From Gonatopus flavifemur (lineage: Eukaryota; Arthropoda; Insecta; Hymenoptera; Dryinidae): 64,000 nucleotides of DNA. A model generated the notes under the pieces. It had not been told where the DNA came from, made no database searches, and worked only from the letters and a program-made list of their open reading frames with translations. The translations under genes were made by a program, and so were the position numbers. The DNA lies in the NCBI GenBank assembly GCA_018340375.1, contig JAFFJZ010000001.1:69990001-70054000 (forward strand), in the 5' to 3' direction. Shown here piece after piece: positions 36,267 through 46,248 of the stretch (its first letter is position 1; each line of letters begins with the position of its first letter).

Positions 36267-37246
36267 TGGGCAATCAAATGATCTTAATTGTATCGGTTTT
36301 GCCTTTTCCACTTCAACAAAGAGAAAAACTCATTAAAATTCCTTTGAAGAATGACAATATCAATGTCAAAAAAGTTACATCGAACTTTCCTTTTGAAAAT
36401 TTGTGCACCCTAAGACGACCTACATACAAATTCACCAACGGCACAAGGCTGACCCTACTCCAACGAACAATTGGCGAAGTCTTGGGAGGAAGCTGGACTA
36501 AGGCTTGGAACGATAACGTCGTTTCAACAATCAACGACCCTCAGTTTTCATGCCTGGGGCAACGGTGGCAAAAAATTACCAACGCTAGGGCAAGCTTGTT
36601 TTAATGTTTGTGCAATCTCTTGGTCGATACAATAATTTTGCTATGAAACTCATGTTGGTTCAATCCTGAATCAATGCTGGCATAAACTGAATTTCTCCAA
36701 TCCTTGAATAAAAATGATATTTCCCTATTTTTTCAACTATATTTCAATAATTCTCATTTCTTCATTGAAATATTTTGAACATAAATCGAGATTTCCAACC
36801 AAAAACAGTTCGAATCAAGATATTAATTCTTGAAATTGATGTGATATAAATACAGATTTTTTCGAATTCACTATCAACCAAAATCGAAATTGGTGATTTT
36901 ACCTTCAACTAAGGGTGGAATCCATGATTTTACGATTGAAACTAGAACGAATGATTCTACCGATGAATGGTAATGAAAATAATTTGATTGAATTTTTTAT
37001 TCTCAGATAATATTTGAATTTACCATTCTATTAATAAATGGAGCTGTAATAAATGAGTTTACAATCAACTAAAACTATACCGAAGTGAAAATTGATCATT
37101 GGTTCTAAAGAGGTACGAAGTAGTTCAAGATTTGGCAGTCTTGGACATTAGATGTCGCACGATGTCAATTAACTGAAAGAATTTTATTCGAAAAATTATC
37201 GTGAAATTTAAGTTTCCTCAGTTCAGTGGTGAATCTTTTTCCCCCA
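36267..37246. other. No gene recognised
   Basis: A 134-codon plus-strand frame (36200-36604) begins inside the preceding MITE and has no domain. The rest is AT-rich with repeated AAATTTACCATT-like phrases. Confidence 0.3.
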
Positions 37247-37484
37247 CACTGAGGAAATTTTATACTCGGATTTATTTGGATCGAGTAAACTTCATTTGAA
37301 TCAACTAAATTCCTATTTGAATATAAATCTTCTGGAGTTTTATTTGAACTAAATAAAAAATTTATTCCATTCAAATGAATGTTTATTCATCGAAAAATAA
37401 AATTTACTTGAATCAAGTAAAATTTTATTAGATGCAATGAAATTTCTAGTAGGTTCATATTCGAATGAATCATTTTTCTGAGTG
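37247..37484. mobile_element. TTGAATCAAGTAAATTT-type MITE (copy 3, uninterrupted)
   Basis: CACTGAGGAAATTTTATAC at the left and CATTTTTCTGAGTG at the right; the TTCATATTCGAATGAATCA block corresponds to the hAT target at 29839-29846/31855-31862. Confidence 0.6.
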
Positions 37485-38177
37485 CAATCGTGGCGAAATT
37501 GTTCAGAAATAGGAAGATTTCCTGTCTTTTAGGTGTTGAATCATCTAGAGAGTGAGAAAAAAGTCAAAATCAAAGAAAGTTCTATGGTGGAATTTTACTG
37601 TAAAAAGATTTCTCTTGAAAATTCAAGAAATGTGACTGTAAATTTTTACAGCCATTTTTCTCTTATCGTGAGTTTAACTAAGCATACTGTAATCCCGATT
37701 GATTCGGTGACTTCTGACAGTTGCGCAGTTTGGTCTACCCATATTTTACTATTCGCTTAGTGATTATCACTATCCCTTCCTCTCCGTGTGTTAAACCTGG
37801 TATCTTATTATATAGAACGTTTTTGCACGGAAAAAAACCCAATGCAAACAATCAAAACGTGCACATCGATGATTAATATGCAACGCAAAAGCATTTGTGG
37901 TACGACACAACGATAGCTTGTGTATGAATATTGAACGCTTATGTTAGCGCATTGAAAATCAATACGAAAAGAACGTGTTCTTGTTGCACGTTGACCATCA
38001 CTGAACACGTGTCGAACTATAATCTGCGTAATCAAATCAAATCTTATGCACAACATATTCAATTTTTCTTCATTTTCATGACTCATAAGATATTTATTCG
38101 TGAAAGAAATATTATACAGAAAAATCACTTGAAATATAACATATATACAAACCCAAGAGAGATTCATGAATCGGGTT

Positions 38178-39476
38178 CCCAGTGAACACCATATATAAAT
38201 GTTACATAACACAGTAATCACAAGTTACTAAACTCTGTTATGTATATGTGATGTAATAATTATATAATAATTCACGCTCATGTTACCTAACAATTTGTTA
38301 CTTTTGTGTTATGTATTAATTATATAGGCAATTTACCTTCAGAAAATATGACTTGGAATTTTTGTGGTTTATTAGTTACGTAGTAGGTACCGTATGTAAA
38401 TATTGCAGAACATAGAAATCAGAAGTTACATACTTTTGTTATGTATTCGGAATGTAGCAATGATATAATATTCTACGCTCATATTACGTTACAATTTGTT
38501 ATTTCTATGTTACGCTGTAGTTACATATGCAAGTAACCTGAATAAAATAAGAAAACCAGAAGAACACTGAGTCCGTGAGTATTGGCACAATGTTGATTCA
38601 ATCTCTGTTCGGAATATAAATATAAAATCAAGAAAGTATTTTTTTTCAGCTGCATACGCAGTGACCACCAAAAGTAACATTGATTGAACTATTACTGTAT
38701 GTCACGCAGCGTATCCAGGTAGAAACGCGCATTCAAAGTGCTTCAAGGCGCTGCTCTGCTACTTTGGTACATAACGGTTATGTCAATGTTCCATTCAGTG
38801 GGCGCTGGGATGTAAACATAAAAGAAATGGAATTTCTTTGTAATAATTACATAATTCTTTAGCATTGAATTGACATCGCCATTAAATTGCAGCTGCACTG
38901 TAAGAAGAAACTGGAAATTTACGGTGCAACTTGACTGGAACATTTCAGGGCTAGTACTGGAATATGGATATTCCAGTCCTTATAATTAAAATGCATAATT
39001 TCGACTCCGTGAGTTTTCTTGATTGAGATTTCGAATAAATAATTGTAGTAATTGTAGCGGATAAAATTCATACATAAGGTTCTCAAATTCTATCCTTTTG
39101 TGTCGCACTATACCTCAGCGGTTAGGTTTCAATCGGTAGGCAGGTAGGAATATAGGTTCGAATCCCGTTGAGTAGATATGATTTTCTCTCCATCTAGATA
39201 CGTAATCAAATTCCTCAGTGATCTTGAAACACAAGGAATATGCGAAATCACTTCGCGTAATATAGAATTTTTTCCAATTTTTAAGAATATCTTCAGCAAT
39301 AATTTTCCAGTACATGTACGTTTGTGCATCGGTTACGTGAAGGTTCCGCTCTGTATTCAGGTAACTGTAATGTAACATTGTTCCTCACGTAGTTATGTAA
39401 GTGAGTAGCAAATTGTAATCGACTACTTAACGTTATGTGGTTTTTATGTAACATTTACGTAACTGTGTCCACTGGG
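38178..39476. mobile_element. 1.3-kb element with CCCAGTG...CACTGGG ends and GTTACGTAA repeats
   Basis: CCCAGTGAACACC...AAATGTTACATAA at the left is answered by TTATGTAACATTTACGTAACTGTGTCCACTGGG at the right. A roughly 140-bp subterminal unit is duplicated in tandem (about 38198-38335 and 38398-38535; shared blocks ACGCTCAT(G/A)TTAC and CAATTTGTTA). A tRNA-like relic lies within. No coding frame. Confidence 0.5.
39107..39173 (+). ncRNA. tRNA-like relic or SINE head
   Basis: TACCTCAGCGGTTAGG (39111-39126) resembles a tRNA D-arm/pol III A box, and GGTTCGAATCC (39155-39165) is a perfect B box. Ends ACTATAC and GTTGAGT pair at five of seven positions. No clear anticodon stem forms, so this is a decayed tRNA or tRNA-derived SINE head rather than a working tRNA. 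Confidence 0.45.
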
Positions 39477-40015
39477 ATTAACATAAATCCTTTGAACTTT
39501 CCCAATGTTCTACTCTGGAAAGTTTTTGAAGTTCTTCTTTGTGTACAAAAATGAAGAACGAACAGATGAAAAAAGAATCGAAAAATTGAAATTTGATTCA
39601 AATACCCTGGACCCTGGGAAAAAGTATGGAAAGCCCGAATGCTTCAATTTCATTTTCACATAAATGTTTTCATGCAATTTACACGAAGAAGAAAATATTG
39701 TGTTACAAATCACTGTAAAAAAATTGTAATGAAGGACCATACCGCATAAATATGGAAAGAAATGTGGAATTAGTTATAAAATACTGCGATCATGTTCGTT
39801 AGTGCTAAGATTGATGCTTGTTTCGAAATCTTTCATAGTAGATTGAATTAAAATTGTAAGATTTCGTCTGGTGTAGCTAGTTTGGTCCCTGGTTGATATG
39901 TTTTTATAGTAATTTCGAATATAATATCCCTTTCGTGGTAATTCCAGTTCAAAAAGTGCAATACTCCAACGCTTCCAAGTGGAAAAATTCCAACTATTTC
40001 TCACAATTTATGATA

Positions 40016-40151
40016 CACTGTAAAAAAATATTCGGGATTTTCCCATACCTATGTATAGAAATTTTTACATGAAAATATATGAAAATTGCTATTTTTATGG
40101 GATTTTTACTGTAAATTCATAGGATTTTTCCCATAAAAATTTTTTACGGTG
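40016..40151. mobile_element. 136-bp MITE (CACTGTAAAAAAAT / ATTTTTTACGGTG)
   Basis: The inverted ends and an inner CGGGATTTTCCCAT/GGATTTTTCCCATA pairing define it. It is followed two bases later by another MITE. Confidence 0.55.
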
Positions 40152-40153
40152 TA

Positions 40154-40489
40154 CATGCAGAAAAAAAATTCGCTATACCAATAAAATCTGCTTTCCCTGG
40201 GTCCATATTGCTGAAACAACAAAGTTTTTGCTGTAACAAGAATCTATTTGCGATCATAACAATCTTGCTAGGTACGAAAGTGTTTTTTTCAGCTGTGGCA
40301 GCAAAAAATATCGACTCTTCCAACAAAATTTGTTTGTTATTCTATATATAATACTGAAAATTTCACCGATTCAGTTCAACATGCTGCTCTCTCAGCAATC
40401 TAGTTTTTTTTAACTCAGTTAGCACAAAGATTCGTGATTCTACAAATAATTCTCCGATTTTTTGCGTCAGCGAAGTTGTTCTCTTTGTG
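40154..40489. mobile_element. AGCAAA-type MITE (copy 4, degraded)
   Basis: CATGCAGAAAAAAAATTCGC at the left and TGCGTCAGCGAAGTTGTTCTCTTTGTG at the right correspond to the family ends; ATTCTATATATAATAC near 40339 is shared with 21919. Confidence 0.5.
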
Positions 40490-40503
40490 TAAGAAATGTT
40501 TAT

Positions 40504-40590
40504 CAGGGTGTCTACCGATCAATCGTACATCTTCATTGCATAAAGCCTGACCAATGAGAAGAAGAAGAATTCCAAAGAGTAGACACCCTG
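40504..40590. repeat. 87-bp insert with CAGGGTGTCTAC ends
   Basis: CAGGGTGTCTAC at the left and GTAGACACCCTG at the right are exact inverses over 12 bp. A very small hAT-like MITE is possible, but no 8-bp duplication was found. Confidence 0.5.
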
Positions 40591-40623
40591 ATTGTGGAAT
40601 GTTTCCCCAAAAAATTCTGACAG

Positions 40624-40800
40624 TACGGAGAGAAATCTGTAGTTAAATTTACTATGGTATTATTGCGACCGAGGAACAGACTGAATGTCTAATGGAATTT
40701 ACTGTAAAACACTGGTAATTTGAAGAGACTTCTATTGTCTCCTCATAGTAAATTTCGTATTAAGTACGACAGTAAATTTAACTCCAAATTTCTCTCCGTG
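40624..40800. mobile_element. 177-bp MITE (ACGGAGAGAAAT / ATTTCTCTCCGT)
   Basis: TACGGAGAGAAATCTGTAGTTAAATTTACT at the left is inverted at the right as AGTAAATTTAACTCCAAATTTCTCTCCGTG. Confidence 0.6.
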
Positions 40801-41803
40801 AGCAAAGTTCATCCATGGTTGAATGTTTTATTTGTCCTGTTTAAAGGATTCAACTTACGAAAGATAAAATAGTTCTCGAAAGTAGGAGAAAAATCAATTC
40901 CCCTGAATTAAGAGACTATAAACTCTTCGCCGATGTAAAGGAAAACTCCTGTATTTTTTACAGTTTATATACAGTTTCAAGTTCAGTCTACACACCCAAT
41001 GAATAATGTCCTCAATATACTTTATGTGACATTATTGCGTACTGAAATTACGTATGGAAATTAATTTCCGGTGACCTTTCGAGTAACTAAAACAAGGTTT
41101 GAAAATTTTTGAATCAATCATTCGATTGAATTGTCCTCTCATAAATCATAAAGTAAGTGTTCTCGTGAGTGATTTGTGTATTTTATGGAAGTACCGAGAC
41201 TCCAAGAGACATCTAACGATTTCTCGAATTCTTAGACTCAGGGGATGATGAAATAAGAAGAGAAACGCCATCTGTCTTTCAAGTCCCGTAACATCAGGAG
41301 CTTTCATCCCCATCTACTCATCAGCGACCGAGTATTGATTCATGAATAACGACGTGGTGGTAATACGAGATCCACAGGGTCAGATTGAATTCTACTTTCG
41401 TAATCTTCTTGACCGATAATCGTAAATGATGTATATCAGAGAAAACACATTAAATATATCTGCATGATTTTGAAATAAAGCACAAAAATTTGCATCCATT
41501 GAAACTCTCTAATTTTCTTTTGAATTCCTTCTCACCCAATTTTATTGAACTGAAACAATGAAACGAGTTGTTTCCCGACCATTAATATTCAGCAAATTTT
41601 CAAAATACAATCAAATCCAAAAACTTCTCCTCGAATGACTTCAATTCGTTCTGGTCTATTTCGCTTGTTGAAAAAGTTGTGGACAAATATTTTGACATAT
41701 TCCAAAGGGAAGATAATATTTCCTTGAGATAGAATTTATCCTTCCCAAACAATATTGCTGGAGTTTGAAACGAAGTTTATTGAAACGAATTGATGATCGA
41801 ACC
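40801..41803. other. No gene; repeat traces related to 61770-61990
   Basis: AGGATTCAACTTACGAAAGATAAAATAGTTCT near 40847 resembles AGGATTCAACACTCAAAAGGCAAAACAGTTCT near 61839, so a dispersed repeat is present; its limits are unclear. The remainder is AT-rich and unrecognised. Confidence 0.35.
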
Positions 41804-42069
41804 TAGTGTTTTGTCCTCGTCTCGCCGAGACTGACCAGGTCTCGATCTTGGTCTCGATCTTGGTCTCGATTTGGTCTTGGAATTTATCATCTCGTTTCGG
41901 TCTCGAGTCGAAATTCTCGCCATTCTCGGTTTCGACAATGCATTTATACGTTTTGGTATCGTCGAGATTCTCGGCTTCACAGGTATCGTCTCGATCTCAA
42001 AAAATAACTCTTCGTCTCGATCTCGAAGTCGAGATACCGAGACCAGTCTCGGACTCGTCCGAAATACTG
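41804..42069. mobile_element. 266-bp hAT MITE of the TAGTGTTTCG family (copy 2)
   Basis: Begins TAGTGTTTTGTCC; the right end reads GGACTCGTCCGAAATACTG. Flanks ATCGAACC (41796-41803) and ATCGAATC (42070-42077) are an 8-bp duplication with one mismatch. The interior of repeated GGTCTCGATCTT phrases and the ACGTTTTGGTATCGTCGAGA block match the copy at 24302 in reverse. Confidence 0.65.
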
Positions 42070-42077
42070 ATCGAATC

Positions 42078-42825
42078 ACGAAATACTTGGTTGTTGCGGA
42101 TCCAAAATCTTGCACTACATTCTTCAAACCATGTCTCCATTTCCAAGAAATTAATTCGAGGGAATCAATAACGATGATTCATCAGATTTTTCTGAGTTAG
42201 AATTTTCGTTTAGTTTCTATAAACGATTCAAACTTCAACAACATTCCCAAACACCTGAATTATTTTGAGCGATGGTTGAGGATAGTTCTTTGAGGATCAT
42301 ATTCTTTCATCTTCTGCCATTAATGTGAAACTTCAAGGAAAGAATAGAACCAGGCCCCTCCGACTCGTGCATTTTCCCCTAGAAATCCGGTTCACGCATT
42401 GACCAAGAAATCCTCAAGAAATCCAGATGGCGATTTCATCTAGTGGACCGAATGATAACCTCAAAATATCAACGTTGCGAAGTTTGGTTCCTTTTAGGTC
42501 AAAAGTTTATAGATATAATAGTATTATCTGTGATTATCGGTCATCTTCTCACTATTCATCTCAATTTTTCGCGATGAATGATTCATTTTACAAAATCGAT
42601 AAGCCAACTGACAGGCGGAGCCCTCTACAACTTTCTGATCAGTATATGAACAAAAGTTCTAGACAGTCAGAGGGGCCTGAATAGAACTATTAAAGTTACC
42701 AGGACTCTGGTGACTATCTGGTAGACCCCAACAAATCCATTTAACCAATACGAGAATTATCACGAAACTCACAAAGTTTTCCGTGAATTCAATAAGATAC
42801 TCCCTACATTTCTTACAGAGAGATT
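42078..42825. other. No gene recognised
   Basis: The first 180 bp belong to a dispersed repeat also seen near 10205-10310 and 55025-55215 (phrases GAAACGAA, CCAAAATCTTGCA, TATAAACGATTCAAACTTCAACAAC). 42310-42640 looks unique but has no supported coding exon. Confidence 0.3.
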
Positions 42826-42856
42826 CCACTCCTGAAGAGTGAAAATTCACTCTTAT

Positions 42857-43347
42857 GGGGTCGTACATGAACTACGTGGCCAATCAAGGGGAAGGGGAGG
42901 TGAAGGGTAAGATGAAATGCTACGTTGGGCTACATGGAGCAGGAGGAGTTCGGTTCCAAGCTACGTGGTTTTTTATTTTTCTTGTACTTGGAAGGAAATT
43001 CTATATAAATATCCAGAAAAATGATCCTTTCGAATAAAACCCAGATAGGGTATTCGATTGGATCAAATAAGATTCTTCTTTATTCAAGTAAATTTCATTT
43101 GGAATGAGAAAAATTTTATTTCGATAAAATGAATCTTTCATTTCAGTTGATTAAAATTTTATTAGGGTCATATTTGCATAAAAATTCATTTGATTGAAAT
43201 TGATTCAGTTGAACGTGAAAAACTACGTGTCTACGTGAGGGGGGGAGGTGGCGGGGTGTTCAACGAGAAGCCACGGAAGAGCTACATGGGGGGGAATGGG
43301 GGTCGAAGAGTTGCAAAAACAAGGCTACGTAGTTTATGGACAGCCCC
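42857..43347. mobile_element. Element with GGGG(T/C)...ACATGAACTACGTGG ends, TAT target duplication
   Basis: GGGGTCGTACATGAACTACGTGG at the left; inverse of GGGGCTGTCCATAAACTACGTAG at the right. TAT occurs immediately on both sides (42854-42856, 43348-43350). The ends are GC-rich with repeated CTACGTGG/CTACATGG phrases. No frame encodes a transposase. A TTGAATCAA-type MITE lies in its middle. Confidence 0.6.
43013..43213. mobile_element. TTGAATCAA-type MITE (copy 4), innermost layer of a nest
   Basis: CCAGAAAAATGATCCTTTCGAATA matches the end of the copy at 29823; TTTATTCAAGTAAATTTCATTT and GTCATATTTGCATAAAAATTCATTTGATT follow. The right limit is approximate. Confidence 0.45.
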
Positions 43348-43424
43348 TATGGAGTGAAATCTCATTCATGTCGGAGTTACAATATTTTCACTCTTTGAGA
43401 ATGAATTTTCCACTCTAAGAAATT

Positions 43425-44069
43425 TAAAGAGTAGAAGACACTGAATATTGCTGTTCATATATCAACCAGAGTAAATTAAAATTCATTGTTGTTCATAAAA
43501 AATAAAATATCAAATCCCAATGAAAATGTCATCGGAATTGATATAAACTATATAAATATTTGTTTTATAACAAAGAAAAACGTTCCCATAAAGAATCGTA
43601 GTCGCTAAAGTGGAAAGAGCGTTCGATAACTAACGAAAGACAATATTGCGATGATGATTTGCTAGTTCAACGATTAAGAAATTCATCACATTCAACATCC
43701 CGAGTGAAGAGAATTTCAAATCCACTTACGATTTACATACAATTTTATATAGTTTATATAGAAGTTATATACAAGTATCTCTCTACTCTGGATTTTGGAA
43801 ACCACAAATGTTTGAAAGTTTCATAATAATGTTGATTGAATTGGACATTGAGTCTGAGAAGATTATAAAAATTAATAGTGTATGTCAACGAACAGCAACA
43901 TGAATTATTGATTGGCTCAAATTTCAGCAACAAAGAAAAGTGCCCACGAGAACAAACTGCAACAATATTTCAAGGACATCATTTTAATATATCTCAGCGA
44001 TGATGAATTTTTAAAAACCTTGAACAATCGTCAAAAGAATTCGATCTTTGTTTTTTTTTTTATTTCATC
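43425..44069. other. No gene recognised
   Basis: AT-rich sequence with no supported feature. Confidence 0.3.
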
Positions 44070-44317
44070 CACGGAGAGAAGAAAAATTTGCTGTGACAGC
44101 GAAATCTAATTCTGCTGGACAGCAAACTATTTGCTATTACAGCAATTTTTCAGCTGTGGAAGCAGAAAATGTTGACTCCTACAGAAAAATTTGTTTGCTC
44201 TTATGTATTTGATACTGGAAATTTTGCTCGTCTAGTGAACAATTTGCTACTTCAGTTAATCATGTTGCTCTCTCAGCAATCCCGTTAGCTCTGGCAGCAA
44301 ATTTTTTTCTCTGCGTG
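44070..44317. mobile_element. AGCAAA-type MITE (copy 5)
   Basis: CACGGAGAGAAGAAAAATTTGC at the left and GCAGCAAATTTTTTTCTCTGCGTG at the right; units TTTGCTGTGACAGCG and GACAGCAAACTATTTGC inside. Confidence 0.6.
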
Positions 44318-45915
44318 CTTAAAGATTTTGAACGCTGGAGGACAATTTGTTGACTACCCTAGCAGAAATCATTATCGTCATTTGCCAGGCCTTGCAAGCC
44401 CTCGCGAGGCACTTTCAAGGCCTAGTGAGCCCTTATAATAGCCTAGAGAAGCACTGAAGTGATATCTACTATGAAAATTGTATCATTTATCTTTAAATCA
44501 AGGAAATTTCTCCTCCCACAGAGACAGATTTGATGATCATGGATGGTAGAATTCGTGTATACTTGGTGAACTGGGAACTATTGGTAATAACTTGGAAAAG
44601 AAACTATCAGAATATTGAATTTCCCCAGAAAAGCTGACAAAGAAGGTATTTAAAAGGATCTTCAAATGATTATAATTCAACTATAAAAGGTATTAATTCC
44701 TCCCTTATCATTAATATCACATCTACCGGTTAATTGTAGCTGATTATTTTCCGTCCATATTCCTACGTGCAAATAAAGCCCTCCAGAATAGGCACAGAGC
44801 TCCGCAGAGCTTGTGGAAACTCAACAAACTCATCAAGAAGCATGTCACAGCTCGTTCCGTTACTCCATTCGATTGTTTTCACGAAGCGAATCAATAATCC
44901 CTGAGCGATGAAAAGAAGCATCTCTCCATTTTATACCCATAAACCCACACTGACTACCGCATCGATATACTCTGGAGCGTAATTTTTATCAAAGGTTTCG
45001 TCACAGTACATTGCCGTACATCGTACGACGATTGTCATTCTGTACATACACACGCAAACACACACGTATAATATATACATAACAATTCCCGGTGATTAAA
45101 AGTGTGCACGCGACTCGTATACGATCGTATCATAACGCACGCCTTTATTGCAGAGAATCGTTGGATTGATGTATCTCCTCTACATCGCGAAGATACTCGA
45201 GAGTTTTTGGGGACGAGTCGTGTGCCAATGACAAGAGAGCTTGGTTCTCGCAAATTTTTGTCGAGTCACGTGAAGTGATGCGAGTTACACTTCTTCTTTT
45301 TCATTCACACTCCCATCCTCTTTGGTACCCTCTTTTCATATTTTCTCTATTTCAACGTTGCCCTTTTCCTTCCATTATAGCTGGTGTCTACACGAATTCA
45401 TACACACAGCAATATTACGTGAAGTGTATATAGCGCGCGCGCGCGTACGCACGCACGCACGCGGCAGTTAGTACCTTAACGAGGTTATTTCAAAACGACG
45501 ATGGGTGGGCCATAGGTCGCGCCAGGATGAATAATGATTCGGTCGTAGGGTTGCCCGCCGACTGGCAAGCGCCCAGGCGGGTGCCAGGGGGATACTACCA
45601 TGAGATAGCCATACCATGCGTTTTTCCAGCCACGCACCATAAACTGTCGGACTATCGCGCTCGCACATATATATCCGAAAGAAATAGTTACAGAACTGGA
45701 AAAACACTTGGTGTACGCGTATCCTGCGGATCGCTCCATGAATGTCGAGGGTATGAGAATCGTATCTTATACTTTCTTACGCATCGTCATCGTGTATGTG
45801 ATAATAGTAGATAACATAGCGGATGAAAATTGAATCCTGGAGGAGAAGTTCATTCTTGGTAGCAATTAGAGCCAAACTAGGCATCCTTATTCTATTTGAA
45901 ACCCTAGATAGGATT
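44318..45915. other. Mostly unique GC-richer DNA, candidate regulatory block
   Basis: A small CCTAG/AAGGCC-rich insert lies near 44380-44450. From about 44740 to 45830 no family ends are seen; the block includes CA-type tracts near 45050, a CG/GCAC repeat at 45433-45463, and an unusually GC-rich stretch at 45540-45600 (GCCCAGGCGGGTGCCAGG). Frames of 79-95 codons overlap on opposite strands there, and I cannot call any of them a gene. Confidence 0.35.
45433..45463. repeat. (CG)n/(GCAC)n simple repeat
   Basis: GCGCGCGCGCGCG followed by three ACGC units; potential Z-DNA forming tract in an AT-rich context. Confidence 0.75.
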
Positions 45916-46248
45916 CCCACACAGCAAGCAGTTCTTCAAGATGTCTAAAAGAGTCCTGAATTCATGTATCTTCATATGAAAGATCTCTTGCTGCGCGAGT
46001 TGTATAAGACAACTGTAATTGAGATATATTCAAGAACACTCATAAAAATTTCTTGAAGATATCTTCAAGAGCACTTTTAGAACAATCCCAATAGATCAAT
46101 TAGATCAAAGAGAATTAGAGAGGACATTGCAGTAATTCACGTATAGTTATTCACAGTGTCCCGCGCATTTGTTTCACGTGTGCAATGAGGAACGACGACG
46201 CCGATGATATTGTGCAATATTCATTATATATAATTAATTATATATATA

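Larger units (their letters stand above)
42826..43424. mobile_element. AGAGTG/CACTCT MITE (copy 2), split by a nested element
   Basis: GAAGAGTGAAAATTCACTCTTAT precedes and TATGGAGTGAAATCTCA follows the insert at 42857-43347. The flanks show the same motif texture as 4425 and 52950. Outer limits are approximate. Confidence 0.5.

Noticed and set aside
36200..36604. 134-codon plus-strand frame
   Set aside because: It starts inside a MITE and continues into unrelated DNA; no domain.
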